Of a stretch of 64,000 bases of DNA, positions 39,738 through 49,241 are shown piece by piece. Each line of letters starts with the position of its first letter. Within the stretch, counting starts at the first letter, position 1. The translations under genes were made by a program, and so were the position numbers. The notes below the pieces were generated by a model. It ran no database searches, was not told the origin of the DNA, and saw only the letters and a list, made by a program, of their open reading frames with translations. This DNA is from Cohnella terricola (lineage in GTDB: Bacteria > Bacillota > Bacilli > Paenibacillales > Paenibacillaceae). The stretch lies in NCBI RefSeq assembly GCF_007786475.1, contig NZ_VNJJ01000007.1, positions 164,537 through 228,536 of the forward strand, in the 5' to 3' direction.

Positions 39738-40508
39738 TTATCGCGGCGACCGCGACGGATCGCAATAGGCCACAACTTCGCTATATGGAAGAGTCCCGCC
39801 GAAAATATCGAGAGCGCTGCCGATCGTAATGTCCAACTTGCCGCGCGTTAACTCGCGGAATCGCTCCAAATCCGCGATCGATCGCGCGCCGCCTGCATAA
39901 GTGGCCGGAATCGTCGCCCATTCGGAGAGCTGAGCGGCCAACTTCTCTTGGACGCCCTCCCGCTTCCCTTCAACGTCGACCGCGTGGATCAGGAACTCGT
40001 CGCAGTAGCTTTCGAGCTCTCGGACATTGGCTTCGTTTACTTCCAGATCGCTAAACTTCGTCCACTGGTTTGTCACCACGTACCATTTGCCATCCCGTTC
40101 TTTGCAACTGAGGTCAAGTACAAGTCGCTCCCGGCCAACCTCCGATACGATTCGCCGCAAGTTGTCCATCTGCAGGCGACCGTCCCGGAAAACGTAAGAA
40201 GTGACGATGACGTGCGAAGCCCCTTCGCTTAAGTAGGCTGCCGCGTTATCCGCCGTGATGCCTCCGCCGATCTGCAAGCCGCCGGGATATGCCCTTAGCG
40301 CGGACAGCGCAGCCTCCCGGTTGCCGTCGCCGAGCATAATAATATGCCCGCCGGTTAACCCGTCTTGTTTATATAGCGAAGCATAGTAGTCCGCCCCCCG
40401 TTCGGAGACGAAATTCTCCACGACCTTCGAGGCGTCCGCTTGAAGCGTTTCCCCGACGATCTGCTTCACCTTGCCTTGGTGAATATCGATACAAGGTCTG
40501 AACTTCAA
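39738..40508 (-). CDS. hisA: ProFAR isomerase (HisA), eukaryote/HIS6-like type
   Basis: Isomerises ProFAR to PRFAR. The 256-residue barrel starts FRPCIDIHQGKVKQIVG, and has DGLTGGHIIMLG, LQIGGGIT, DLSCKERDGKWYV, the Asp in FLIHAVDVEGKREG, YAGGARS and ITIGSALDIFGG. These are the marks of the yeast HIS6 class, not of the ordinary bacterial HisA seen with HisF-like symmetry. The start is a TTG eight bases after AAAGGA; a longer frame would begin inside the repeat element upstream. It keeps the normal operon place between hisH and hisF but is bracketed by two copies of an inverted-repeat element. Confidence 0.9.
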   Translation of the reverse strand: MKFRPCIDIHQGKVKQIVGETLQADASKVVENFVSERGADYYASLYKQDGLTGGHIIMLGDGNREAALSALRAYPGGLQIGGGITADNAAAYLSEGASHVIVTSYVFRDGRLQMDNLRRIVSEVGRERLVLDLSCKERDGKWYVVTNQWTKFSDLEVNEANVRELESYCDEFLIHAVDVEGKREGVQEKLAAQLSEWATIPATYAGGARSIADLERFRELTRGKLDITIGSALDIFGGTLPYSEVVAYCDPSRSPR

Positions 40509-40528
40509 ATCTCTCAGTCCTTTGTGAA

Positions 40529-40602
40529 GGTAGTTCAAAAAGTCCGATTTTGATCACGAAGGAATTTCAAGAAGCGGGTTCGACATCGAACTTTTTGAAC
40601 AC
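40529..40602. repeat. Inverted-repeat element, internally deleted copy, between hisH and hisA
   Basis: The left 50-odd bases match the element at 39496 (GTAGTTCAAAAAGTCCG..., ATTTCAAGAAG) and the right end is CGAACTTTTTGAACAC. The junction is ATCGAA, a word that occurs twice in the full copy (39552 and 39699), so this copy can be derived from the full one by deletion of about 147 bases between those words. Its inner edge lies about 20 bases from the hisA start. Confidence 0.8.
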
Positions 40603-40606
40603 TCAT

Positions 40607-41221
40607 TTATAGTAGTTTTCTTACCGTCATATCCGTGAATTTGCGGAGTAGCGTCATGCCCAGATCGCCGCTTTTCTCCGGGTGGAATTGCATCCCGAAC
40701 ACGGAGCCGCGGCCCACGATGGCGGTTACCGGCTGATGATAGTCCGTTACGGCCAGCAAATCCGATTTCAGTTCGGGCAGCACATGGTAGGAATGGACGA
40801 AATAGACATGTCCGGGCTTGACGCCCTCGAAAAGCGGGCTCGCCTGAGTGAAAGTCAATTCGTTCCACCCCATATGCGGGATTTTATAGTCTCCTTGAAA
40901 ACGAACGACACGGCCCGGGAGCAGATTCAAGCCCCCGTGAACTCCATGTTCCTCGCTCTCCGTAAATAACAACTGCATGCCCAGACAAATGCCGAGAAGC
41001 GGCTTCCCCGAAGCCGCAAACGCCTTCACCGTATCCGCAAGGCCGGTTTCCCGCAGGTTCGCCATCGCGTCCCCGAATGCGCCTACGCCGGGCAGAATCG
41101 CGCCGTCCGCCGCGAGAATCGTCCCCGGATCGGAAGTTACGACCGCTTCGCAGCCGATTCTCTCTACGGCTTTGCTGACGCTGTGAAGGTTCCCCATGCC
41201 GTAGTCGATAATGGCGATCAC
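40607..41221 (-). CDS. hisH: Imidazole glycerol phosphate synthase glutaminase subunit
   Basis: Class I amidotransferase that feeds ammonia to HisF. The 204 residues have the nucleophile in LLGICLGMQLLF (Cys near 79), the oxyanion PGVGAFG, and the His/Glu pair in FGMQFHPEKSG (about 183-193). GTG start with AAAGGAG upstream; it begins on the base after the hisB stop. Confidence 0.97.
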   Translation of the reverse strand: MIAIIDYGMGNLHSVSKAVERIGCEAVVTSDPGTILAADGAILPGVGAFGDAMANLRETGLADTVKAFAASGKPLLGICLGMQLLFTESEEHGVHGGLNLLPGRVVRFQGDYKIPHMGWNELTFTQASPLFEGVKPGHVYFVHSYHVLPELKSDLLAVTDYHQPVTAIVGRGSVFGMQFHPEKSGDLGMTLLRKFTDMTVRKLL

Positions 41222-41827
41222 TTATAACACTCCTTTGGTCGAAGGAACGCCCTTCACGCGAGGGTCGATCGAAGTCGCTTCGTCAAGCGCGCGTCCGAGC
41301 GCCTTGAACACGGCCTCGATCATGTGATGCGTATTGCGCCCATAGTGGACGATAACGTGCAGTGTAATGCGCGCTTCGAGCGCCAGCTTCCATAGGAACT
41401 CATGCACCAATTCCACCGTGAAGCTGCCGACGTTCGCCGCCGGGAATTCCCCGCGAAGCTCGAAGTGCGGTCGGTTGCTGATATCGATGACGACTTGCGC
41501 GAGCGCTTCGTCCATCGGCACGAACACGCTGGCATAACGTTTAATGCCCGCCTTGTCGCCCAGCGCTTCGCGGAGCGTCTGGCCCAAGCAAATGCCGATA
41601 TCCTCGACCGTATGGTGATCGTCGATGTCCACGTCCCCGCGGGCTTCGACCTTCAGATCGAATTGCCCGTGCTTCGCGAACAGGTCCAGCATATGGTTCA
41701 GGAACGGAACGTCCGTCTCGATCGACACCTCGCCGGTTCCATCTACGCCTAAGGACAACTGAATGTCCGTCTCGTTCGTCTTGCGGGATACGGCCGATGC
41801 GCGGCCTCCCTGTACTTGTTCGCTCAC
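41222..41827 (-). CDS. hisB: Imidazoleglycerol-phosphate dehydratase
   Basis: Makes imidazole acetol phosphate. The 201 residues are the dehydratase-only form with the manganese motifs [10 protein letters not shown] (about 46-55), [14 protein letters not shown] (about 71-84), HEFLWKLA and [10 protein letters not shown] (about 163-172). It overlaps the hisD end by four bases. The phosphatase activity fused to this enzyme in E. coli is provided here by hisK. Confidence 0.97.
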   Translation of the reverse strand: MSEQVQGGRASAVSRKTNETDIQLSLGVDGTGEVSIETDVPFLNHMLDLFAKHGQFDLKVEARGDVDIDDHHTVEDIGICLGQTLREALGDKAGIKRYASVFVPMDEALAQVVIDISNRPHFELRGEFPAANVGSFTVELVHEFLWKLALEARITLHVIVHYGRNTHHMIEAVFKALGRALDEATSIDPRVKGVPSTKGVL

Positions 41828-43113
41828 TTCGTTTCCCTGCCTTCCAGTCGGATTTCCAACGCGCGGGCGTGTCCTTCGAGCCCTTCATGGCGGGCCAGCG
41901 TCGCGATCCCTGCGGCGTCTCTGTACAGTGCTTGCTTGCTGTATCGGATCAAACTCGATTTCTTCAGGAAATCGTCCACGTTCAGCGGAGAGGAGAATCT
42001 TGCGGTTCCGTTCGTCGGCAGAATGTGGTTCGGTCCGGCATAATAATCCCCGACCGGCTCCGAGCTATAAGGCCCAAGGAAGATCGCGCCCGCCGTCTCG
42101 ATGCGTCCGAGCAGGTCAAGCGGGTCCTCCGTCATCACTTCCAGATGCTCCGGAGCGAGCTTGTTCACGACGTCCAGCCCCTCGTCCAGGCTGTCCACGA
42201 CCAGGATCGCCCCGTACTGCTCAAGCGAGCTCCGGGCGATCTCGACCCGCGGCAGCGTCGCCACTTGCCGCTCAAGCTCCGACGCGACCGCGTCGGCAAG
42301 CTTCTGCGACGGCGTCACGAGCACCGCCGACGCCATCTCGTCGTGCTCCGCTTGCGACAGCATATCCGCGGCCACGTACCGCGGATCCGCGCTGTCGTCC
42401 GCCAGCACGACAATCTCGCTCGGGCCCGCGATGCTATCGATGTCGACCGCGCCGTATACGGCGCGTTTCGCCAGCGCCACGTAGATGTTGCCGGGCCCGC
42501 AAATCTTATCGACGGCAGGAATGCTCGCCGTCCCGTACGCGAGCGCGGCGACCGCCTGCGCTCCCCCGACCCGGTACATCTCCGTCACGCCCGCCTCCGC
42601 GGCCGCAACGAGGATATAAGGGTCGATGCCTTCCCGGCCGCCGGTCGCCGGAGGCGTCACCAGCACGATCTCCGGTACGCCGGCTACTTTGGCCGGAAGC
42701 ACGTTCATCAGCACCGACGACGGATAAGCCGCCTTGCCCCCAGGCACGTACAATCCGACGCGCCGCAGCGGGCGAATCGCCATGCCGAGCATCGTGCCGT
42801 CCGGGGCGACGTCCATCCACGAGCCGCGCTTCTGCTTCTCGTGGAAAGCCGTAATATTCGCCGCGGCTTGTCTCAGCGCTACGAGAAACTCCGGCTCCAC
42901 ATGAGCGTAAGCGCCTTGAATCTCCTCGTCCGTTACGCGCAACTGCTCCGGCTTTAACGTCACCTTATCATGCATGGCCGTATACCGCAGAAGCGCTGCA
43001 TCGCCTTCCTTGCGAACAGCATCCACGATTTCTTTCACCGCCGCGTTCTGCTCCGGGGAACCGTATTCGTTTTCCCGCTCCAGCCGAAAATCGGCCGCTT
43101 TACCCATATACAT
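41824..43113 (-). CDS. hisD: Histidinol dehydrogenase
   Basis: Last two oxidations to histidine with NAD and zinc. 429 residues, family length. It has [18 protein letters not shown] (about 120-137), [15 protein letters not shown] (about 211-225), the catalytic segment [14 protein letters not shown] with Glu-His (about 260-273) and [17 protein letters not shown] (about 366-382). The ATG follows AGGAGGGG. Confidence 0.98.
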   Translation of the reverse strand: MYMGKAADFRLERENEYGSPEQNAAVKEIVDAVRKEGDAALLRYTAMHDKVTLKPEQLRVTDEEIQGAYAHVEPEFLVALRQAAANITAFHEKQKRGSWMDVAPDGTMLGMAIRPLRRVGLYVPGGKAAYPSSVLMNVLPAKVAGVPEIVLVTPPATGGREGIDPYILVAAAEAGVTEMYRVGGAQAVAALAYGTASIPAVDKICGPGNIYVALAKRAVYGAVDIDSIAGPSEIVVLADDSADPRYVAADMLSQAEHDEMASAVLVTPSQKLADAVASELERQVATLPRVEIARSSLEQYGAILVVDSLDEGLDVVNKLAPEHLEVMTEDPLDLLGRIETAGAIFLGPYSSEPVGDYYAGPNHILPTNGTARFSSPLNVDDFLKKSSLIRYSKQALYRDAAGIATLARHEGLEGHARALEIRLEGRETK

Positions 43114-43138
43114 CCTGGCCCCTCCTATCCCTTTCCAC

Positions 43139-43777
43139 TTACACCGAAGCCCCGATCACTGTTCCCAATCGGTCGCACAGTTCTTGGATCGCCGAGTTCT
43201 TCAGCCTGTAGCTTACGCGGTTAGCGATCAGCCGGCTCGTGACCTGGAACAGCGTCTCCATCTCCACCAAGCCGTTCTCCTTTAACGTCTGCCCGGTTTC
43301 CACCATATCGACGATGCGGTCCGCCAAGCCGATCAGAGGCGCCAACTCGATCGAGCCGTTCAGCTTGATCACTTCCACTTGCTGGCCTTGCTCGCGGAAA
43401 TACTGCGAAGCCACGTTCGCGTACTTCGAAGCCACGCGCGGATGAATGACCGGCTTCCAATCCGGCAGCCCGATCACCGACATCCGGCATTTCGCAATGC
43501 CGAGGTCCAGCAGCTCGTAGACATCCTTGTTTTCCTCCATGAGCACGTCCTTGCCCACGATTCCGATATCCGCGACTCCGTATTCGACATAAGTCGGTAC
43601 GTCAACCGGCTTGGCCATGATGAACTCCATGTTCGCTTGCGGCACCGGAATGATCAGCTTCCGGGAATCGTCGAAATCCTCCGGAATCGGCAGTCCCGCT
43701 TGGCGGAACAGCTTGCTTGCCTGTTTATAGATACGCCCCTTGGGCATCGCGACCTTTAATACGCCGTTATCCGTCAC
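43139..43777 (-). CDS. hisG: ATP phosphoribosyltransferase catalytic subunit, short form
   Basis: First committed step, from PRPP and ATP. The 212 residues lack the C-terminal regulatory domain of long HisG and so need HisZ, which lies directly upstream. Visible motifs are [12 protein letters not shown] (8-19), [15 protein letters not shown] (about 60-74) and the PRPP loop near [18 protein letters not shown] (about 150-167). The GTG start overlaps the hisZ stop by four bases (GTGA). Confidence 0.97.
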   Translation of the reverse strand: MTDNGVLKVAMPKGRIYKQASKLFRQAGLPIPEDFDDSRKLIIPVPQANMEFIMAKPVDVPTYVEYGVADIGIVGKDVLMEENKDVYELLDLGIAKCRMSVIGLPDWKPVIHPRVASKYANVASQYFREQGQQVEVIKLNGSIELAPLIGLADRIVDMVETGQTLKENGLVEMETLFQVTSRLIANRVSYRLKNSAIQELCDRLGTVIGASV

Positions 43778-44994
43778 GCCAATCCCCCCTCTTCCGCGCC
43801 GATCCATACGACGTCGCGATAGGTGTGGCCTTTATAGACCAAAGCGCCCGTTCCATTCTGCCGTCTAGCGGCTAGCAGTTCGGCATCGTCCGGGGGATAG
43901 GCGACGACAATGACCGATTCGCCCTTCTCCCGTCTGCCGACGGCCTGCTCCAGCGCCTCTCTGCGCGACGAAGTACCGTACACGATCAACGTCCGTCCCG
44001 GTACCTCTTCCGCGTCCTCCACGACTTCGAGAATACGCGTCGTCTTGATCGCGAATCCCGTCGCGTGGGCCGGCCTGCCGAACTGGCCCAGCAAATTGTC
44101 GTACCTGCCTCCGCTGCACACGGGGAATCCCAAGCGGGAAGCATAGCCTTCGAACGTCATACCCGTATAATAAGAGAAATCCCCGATCATCGTCAGATCG
44201 ATCAGCACATGCTCCCGAATGCCGTAAGCTTCAAGCACATCCCATACTTCGCACAGGTGCTTGATCGCAGCTCGGGCGCCTTCGTTCTTGCTTAGTTTCA
44301 GCGCCTGGTCGCATACTTCCTGCCCGCCGCGAAGACGAAGAATCTCTTCCAGTTCCCGTTTCCACTCGTCGCCAAGCGACAACTTGCGAATCATGTCGCG
44401 GTATCCGACGTAATCCCGCTGAAGCAGACAATCTTTCAACGCCTCTTGCTCGCTCTCCAAACCGGGCAGCGTCTCTTCGAACAATCCGTTCAAGAAGCCC
44501 ACATGCCCCATCGCGATCTTGAATTCCGGCACTCCGGCGGCCTTCAAGGAAGCGACGGCAAGCGCGATCACTTCCGCGTCCGCCTCGGGAGACGCATCCC
44601 CGACAAGCTCTACGCCCGTTTGATAGAACTCCGCGTCCCGGCCGCCCTCTTCCTCGAACGCGCGGAACACGTTGCCGTGATAGCTGAGGCGTATCGGAAA
44701 CGGTTCGTCTTTAAGCAAGGACCCGACGACGCGGGCGATCGGTCCCGTCATATCCGAGCGCAGCACGATCGTCGTACCCCGCTGATTCAGCATTTTAAAA
44801 AGCTTCTGGTCGGAGGTGGTGCTTGCTACCCCTACCGTATCGTAATATTCGATTGTCGGCGTAATAATCTGCTCGTAACCCCACAGGCGCATGCACTCCA
44901 GCACGCTGCGCTCGATGCGGCGGAGCTTGGCGACCGCGTGCGGCAAATAATCCTTCACGCCGGTCGGTTTCTCGAACACTTTCGGTTTCGACAT
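43774..44994 (-). CDS. hisZ: ATP phosphoribosyltransferase regulatory subunit HisZ
   Basis: A histidyl-tRNA synthetase-like protein without aminoacylation function that binds HisG. The 406 residues have class II synthetase motifs 1 and 2 ([41 protein letters not shown]), [12 protein letters not shown] and [12 protein letters not shown] (about 288-299), and no anticodon-binding domain of the usual HisRS kind. It leads the his operon; no promoter or T-box was convincingly seen in the 145 bases upstream. Confidence 0.95.
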   Translation of the reverse strand: MSKPKVFEKPTGVKDYLPHAVAKLRRIERSVLECMRLWGYEQIITPTIEYYDTVGVASTTSDQKLFKMLNQRGTTIVLRSDMTGPIARVVGSLLKDEPFPIRLSYHGNVFRAFEEEGGRDAEFYQTGVELVGDASPEADAEVIALAVASLKAAGVPEFKIAMGHVGFLNGLFEETLPGLESEQEALKDCLLQRDYVGYRDMIRKLSLGDEWKRELEEILRLRGGQEVCDQALKLSKNEGARAAIKHLCEVWDVLEAYGIREHVLIDLTMIGDFSYYTGMTFEGYASRLGFPVCSGGRYDNLLGQFGRPAHATGFAIKTTRILEVVEDAEEVPGRTLIVYGTSSRREALEQAVGRREKGESVIVVAYPPDDAELLAARRQNGTGALVYKGHTYRDVVWIGAEEGGLA

Positions 44995-45138
44995 CGTTGC
45001 TCGCCCTCGTTTCTATCCCACAATTGCTTTATCACACTAAAGTGCTACCAATTTACCATACTGCCAAACTGAAGAAGTTAGTCGTATATTACCACGCGGT
45101 TTCCGCGCAGTCAATCCCGCTATAGCTTCGGTGGATAT

Positions 45139-45177
45139 CGAAAACCGCCCGATGACTTCCAGGTCATCGAGCGGCTT
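45139..45177 (-). terminator. Terminator of the FAD-dependent oxidoreductase gene
   Basis: CCGCTCGATGAC pairs with GTCATCGGGCGG on the minus strand around a six-base loop, followed by TTTTCG, just past the stop codon and upstream of hisZ. Confidence 0.88.
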
Positions 45178-45182
45178 TTCCC

Positions 45183-47081
45183 TTAATCGAATGTTACGCC
45201 GACTCCGTATTCCATCACGTCGCGAACGATCATGAACGTATCCCCGTTCGTCAGGCTGTTCCGGTTCGCAAAACCGTCGATCGTTTCCTTACGAATCCAG
45301 CCCCGCTCCATGAGCGCCTGAACGGCGGTTTTCTTGTCGTCGGAAATTCCCCCGGACAGAGCGATCGTATACGCCGCCTGATCCAGATCAAGCGGGCCGT
45401 CCGACGACGATCCTCCGATAAATTCGGAAGTAAGCGTCTGGGCGAACGCTTCCGGATATCTTTTCTGAACGATACGGATTTGGCTGGCGAACCTTTTCGG
45501 ATTCGAAGCTTCGTCCAGATCCCAACCGTCGTTCGAGTACCCGCCGATCGTGAGGAATAAGCTCGTCGCCGCGAGCAAGCCCTTATAATCTTTATGTTTC
45601 GCGTATGCCGGAGTCGGGAAGCTCCGCATCGTAAGATCCATCCCCTGCTTCGTCAGCCGGTGCCGGAGCTCGGCGATCCCGTCTTTCGACTTGGAGAGAT
45701 CGCGCAGCGTAACGCCACGGTCCAGCGCCAGCTTCACTGCCGCGCCCGCCGCTTGTCCCGTCGCCATCCCCAGCGGAATGACCCGGGCGCTGCCGTGAGG
45801 CAGCGTGTCGAAGCTCGCAGAGCGGCCGACGACGAGCAAGCCGTCCACCTGAAGCGGAACAAGGCAGCGGAAAGGAACGCCGTACTGCTCCGGAACTAAC
45901 ATAATCGATCCCTTGTTGTTCGCGTTCAAGCTTTGAATATCGACTTCATAAGATCCGTAGGCGATCGCGTCCCAATGATCACGATTCGCCATCAGATCGG
46001 CCATCGTTAGCCGATATTCGCCTTGAATATGCCGTGTCTCCCTCACGTACAGCTCCGGGGCCGTACCCGCGAACTCCACGTTGCGGAATTCCTTGAACTT
46101 CTTTTTCAGAAAATCGACGATGAGCGGCGCTTCTTTCTCCCCGATCCTCATACCTTCTTTAAGCGACTCGGGATCAAGCGGATCGATACCATAGATCTGC
46201 ATGGAATTGATCAGAACCGTATCGCCGTCTTCCCGGCCGATATTCAAGCTGCGGATTTTAACCCTGGAAGGATCGGACGAGACGTATTCTCTCGCATCCT
46301 GGTAACCCCAGATGCTCCGATTATCGAAGCCCGTATTTTTATGCTGCTTCAACCCGTGCCATACCTTGCCGGTCACCCCGCTGAGCTTGAACACGAGCGT
46401 TACTGCCATCTGAGCGTCTGGCTCCCCGATATCCTCGCGCCCAAGCGTATACGGCACCCCGGCCGCGGCGGCGATGTCCGCATCTTGCGTCGCATCGATG
46501 ATCGCCTTGGATCGAACGCGGATCTCTTCGCCGTTCTCCTTAACTAGATCCATTCCGACGACGCGGTTACCCTCCGTCAACGGCTCCATTGTCCGAACCC
46601 TCATCAGAAGATCGATATTCGGCTCTGCGGATACCATCCGATAGAACAAATTCGCCGCGTGATTGACGTCGAAGGATGTGCCTCTGATTCCGTTATACCA
46701 TTCCTGGAACAGTCCCTTATCTAGATACACGGGATTGTTCCAAAATCGATACGACACCGGGGCCTTATTCAGATCGAGCGAATTCAGCCATCCGAGCGTC
46801 ATTAGGCCGCCAAGGATCGGACGGTCCCGATCTTCGGTCAGAAGCACCTTCAGGCCGTTGCGAGCCGCGGAGACCGCCGCCATAATGCCTTCGGGGTCCG
46901 TTCCGGCCACGATCACGTCGTATTCGCTCGCGATATGGCTCGCGGAGACCACGGGATCCAGCGGTTCTTGAAAAGATTTATAGGAAGACTCGTTCAACCG
47001 GTTCTGGTAAGTGAAACAAAGGAGCAGCGGAACGAGCAGCAAATAACCGACGATTTTGCATATGCGTTTCCATCCGGGCAT
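45183..47081 (-). CDS. FAD-dependent oxidoreductase, membrane-anchored or secreted
   Basis: The 632-residue protein starts with a basic stretch and one hydrophobic helix (about 10-24), then a linker. A FAD_oxidored-type fold (about 53-480) follows, with YDVIVAGTDPEGIMAAVSAA, where the Rossmann Gly pattern is GTDPEG instead of the usual GxGxxG. Later blocks are GGLMTLGW, IIDATQDADIAAAAG and VVGRSASFDTLPHGSAR with MATGQAAGAA. The last 80-90 residues (DQAAYTIALSGGISDDKKTA) may be a separate helical domain. The substrate is unknown. It is inserted between yvoF and hisZ, which are neighbours in B. subtilis. Confidence 0.82.
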   Translation of the reverse strand: MPGWKRICKIVGYLLLVPLLLCFTYQNRLNESSYKSFQEPLDPVVSASHIASEYDVIVAGTDPEGIMAAVSAARNGLKVLLTEDRDRPILGGLMTLGWLNSLDLNKAPVSYRFWNNPVYLDKGLFQEWYNGIRGTSFDVNHAANLFYRMVSAEPNIDLLMRVRTMEPLTEGNRVVGMDLVKENGEEIRVRSKAIIDATQDADIAAAAGVPYTLGREDIGEPDAQMAVTLVFKLSGVTGKVWHGLKQHKNTGFDNRSIWGYQDAREYVSSDPSRVKIRSLNIGREDGDTVLINSMQIYGIDPLDPESLKEGMRIGEKEAPLIVDFLKKKFKEFRNVEFAGTAPELYVRETRHIQGEYRLTMADLMANRDHWDAIAYGSYEVDIQSLNANNKGSIMLVPEQYGVPFRCLVPLQVDGLLVVGRSASFDTLPHGSARVIPLGMATGQAAGAAVKLALDRGVTLRDLSKSKDGIAELRHRLTKQGMDLTMRSFPTPAYAKHKDYKGLLAATSLFLTIGGYSNDGWDLDEASNPKRFASQIRIVQKRYPEAFAQTLTSEFIGGSSSDGPLDLDQAAYTIALSGGISDDKKTAVQALMERGWIRKETIDGFANRNSLTNGDTFMIVRDVMEYGVGVTFD

Positions 47082-47083
47082 TC

Positions 47084-47593
47084 TTAATTTCTCTCCTCGT
47101 CCAAACCGTTGCCTGTAACGCCTAGCTCCCGCAAGGGATTTCCCCCGACGCGGGCGCCGGGCGCCACATCTTTATGGACAACCGCGCCGGCCGCGATCAC
47201 GGCCCCGTCTCCGATCGTCACGCCGGGAAGAACCGTTACGTTCGCCCCGATCATGACGTTCGAGCCGATGCGAATGTCCCCCAAACGGTATTCCTTGATT
47301 AAATATTCATGCGTCAATAATGTCGAATTATAGCCTATGATCGAATTGTCGCCTACGGAGATCCGTTCGGGGAAAAAGACGTCGACCATCACCATGAGCG
47401 CAAACGCCGTATGACGTCCTACCTTCATGCCGAGGACACGTCTGTAAATCCAATTTTTTACGGGCAGTATCGGACAATAACGGGCGAGCTGGATAAAAAC
47501 GAAATTCCGTACCGATTTCACCCGCGACACCGTACGATAGACTTGCCAAAGCGCATTCGGCCCTTCAACCGGATACCGCTCAACGTTTCTCAA
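47084..47593 (-). CDS. yvoF: Hexapeptide-repeat O-acetyltransferase (YvoF-like)
   Basis: The 169 residues form a left-handed beta-helix acyltransferase of the maa/nodL type. The hexapeptide ladder runs from about 75 to 155 (ISVGDNSIIGYNSTLL, IRIGSNVMIGANVTVLPG, VTIGDGAVIAAGAVV, ending GGNPLREL), with the catalytic-type His in LLTHEY. The start is TTG two bases after the ppaX stop. Its place after ppaX is as in B. subtilis. The acceptor is unknown, possibly cell-wall polysaccharide. Confidence 0.88.
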   Translation of the reverse strand: MRNVERYPVEGPNALWQVYRTVSRVKSVRNFVFIQLARYCPILPVKNWIYRRVLGMKVGRHTAFALMVMVDVFFPERISVGDNSIIGYNSTLLTHEYLIKEYRLGDIRIGSNVMIGANVTVLPGVTIGDGAVIAAGAVVHKDVAPGARVGGNPLRELGVTGNGLDEERN

Positions 47594-47595
47594 CC

Positions 47596-48264
47596 TTAAG
47601 CACCCTCATTTCCGATCCCGCACAAAGCCGGCAGCTCACTCATCCGCTGCAGGATGTGAGCAGCCCCGACGTCAAGCAGCGCCTGTTCCCCTTTCAAGGA
47701 CCAGGCCACGCCGACAGGAACGGCTCCCGCCGCTATCGCCGATTCGATGTCCATGGAACTGTCTCCCACCATCAGCGTCTTGGACGGCTCCGCGCCAAGC
47801 GCTTCGATCGCTTTGGCCACCGGCTCCGGATGCGGCTTCGCATGTTCGACGTCGTCCAGGCTCACGATTGTGTCCATAAACGAATAGACTTCCAGAAGCT
47901 TCAGCGCCCGAAGCGTCGTTTCGCGTTTCTTGGTCGTCACGATCCCCATGCGCACGCCTGCGCCGCGCAGCTCCTCCAACGTCTCGCGAACTTCTGGGAA
48001 CAGGGACACCATCTCGTCATGCTTTATCAGATTGTATTCCCGATAAGCATGTACGAGAGAAGCGACATCCTTTCTCCCTGAGAACAATTCCATCTGAAGC
48101 GTCAGCGGCATCCCCATCAGCGGAATGATCTGTTCCCTTCCGAAGCCTTCCGGGACGGAGCCGCGGAGCGCATGCATGTGCGATTGGATGATCAATTCAT
48201 TCGTATCGATGATAGTGCCGTCCAGATCAAACAGGACGGTCGTGATTTTCTTCCGTTGTGTCAT
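47596..48264 (-). CDS. ppaX: Pyrophosphatase PpaX (HAD family)
   Basis: Hydrolyses the pyrophosphate made when HprK dephosphorylates P-Ser-HPr. The 222 residues have the HAD nucleophile motif VLFDLDGTIIDTN (10-22), GIVTTKKR (about 102-109), KPHPEPV and VGDSSMDIESA (about 172-182). The ATG lies 38 bases inside the end of lgt. Operon hprK-lgt-ppaX-yvoF. Confidence 0.94.
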   Translation of the reverse strand: MTQRKKITTVLFDLDGTIIDTNELIIQSHMHALRGSVPEGFGREQIIPLMGMPLTLQMELFSGRKDVASLVHAYREYNLIKHDEMVSLFPEVRETLEELRGAGVRMGIVTTKKRETTLRALKLLEVYSFMDTIVSLDDVEHAKPHPEPVAKAIEALGAEPSKTLMVGDSSMDIESAIAAGAVPVGVAWSLKGEQALLDVGAAHILQRMSELPALCGIGNEGA

Positions 48265-49225
48265 TCTGGGTGCTCTCCGTTTCTTCTCGCGCCTCGCCGG
48301 CTGGTTTTCCGGTTTTCACGTTGATCAGCGGATCGTTGTATTTCTCCTTGGCCAAGCCGAGTTGCCGACGCACGACAATCAGGACGATACCGGCAATAAC
48401 GATCAGAATGGCTAACAACTGCGATACGCGGATGTTGCCTTCCGCCGGATTCAGATAGCCTTGTTCGAACAACGCTGTCATCGGCGACCAAAGCGCGTTC
48501 AGGAGCGATTCGAGCCAAGCCGGTCCCTTAAAGGCCAAGCTATCCGTCCGGAGCGCTTCGATGAAGAAGCGACCGATCGAATACCAGATAAAATAGATAA
48601 AGAACAATTCGCCCGCGCGAAGGAAGTTCCGGCGTCTGATCACGAACAGGACGACAAGTCCGACCAAACTCCACAACGACTCGTACAGGAACGTCGGGTG
48701 ATGGTAGACCCCTTCGACGTTCATTTGATTCACGATAAAAGACGGTATATGAAGCGTATCGCTCAGGAACGATCTTTCGACTTCCCCGCCATACGCTTCC
48801 TGATTCACGAAATTTCCCCAACGGCCGATCATCTGACCGACCAGCAAGGATGGCGCGCAAATATCGACGATGCGCCAGAAGGTGAACCCTTTGGCTCGAA
48901 TATAGAAAAATCCGCACAACAGCGCGCCAATCAGCGCACCGTAGATGGCGATCCCGCCATTCCAGATCTGTATGATTTCGCCAGGATGATTTTTGTAGTA
49001 ACCCCACTTAAATGCCACGTAATACAAGCGGGCTACAATGATGGACGAAGGAACGCCGTAAAGCATCAAATCCAGGAAAAAATCAGGGTTGATCCCAAAG
49101 CGCTTGCCTTCTTGCACAGCGATCAGCAGCCCTACCAAAGCGGCGGTGCCCAGAATGATGCCGTACCAGTGTACGTCCAGAGGGCCGATCGAGAACGCGA
49201 TCGGATTCAGCAGCATGGTAAACAT
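48227..49225 (-). CDS. lgt: Prolipoprotein diacylglyceryl transferase
   Basis: Attaches diacylglycerol to the lipobox cysteine of secreted lipoproteins, including the sugar-binding proteins in this window. The 332-residue membrane protein has seven hydrophobic segments and the signature GRWGNFVNQEAYGG (about 133-146), with HPTFLYES-type segment near 180. A hydrophilic C-terminal extension of about 40 residues (after VVRRQLG) is longer than in B. subtilis (269 aa) and overlaps the start of ppaX. Confidence 0.95.
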   Translation of the reverse strand: MFTMLLNPIAFSIGPLDVHWYGIILGTAALVGLLIAVQEGKRFGINPDFFLDLMLYGVPSSIIVARLYYVAFKWGYYKNHPGEIIQIWNGGIAIYGALIGALLCGFFYIRAKGFTFWRIVDICAPSLLVGQMIGRWGNFVNQEAYGGEVERSFLSDTLHIPSFIVNQMNVEGVYHHPTFLYESLWSLVGLVVLFVIRRRNFLRAGELFFIYFIWYSIGRFFIEALRTDSLAFKGPAWLESLLNALWSPMTALFEQGYLNPAEGNIRVSQLLAILIVIAGIVLIVVRRQLGLAKEKYNDPLINVKTGKPAGEAREETESTQNDTTEENHDRPV

Positions 49226-49241
49226 CGTTTTCCTCCAATGA

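Noticed and set aside
44995..45140. T-box or histidine attenuator upstream of hisZ
   Set aside because: I looked for a T-box antiterminator sequence, a specifier hairpin and a terminator with T run before hisZ and saw none; the only terminator there belongs to the upstream oxidoreductase gene.
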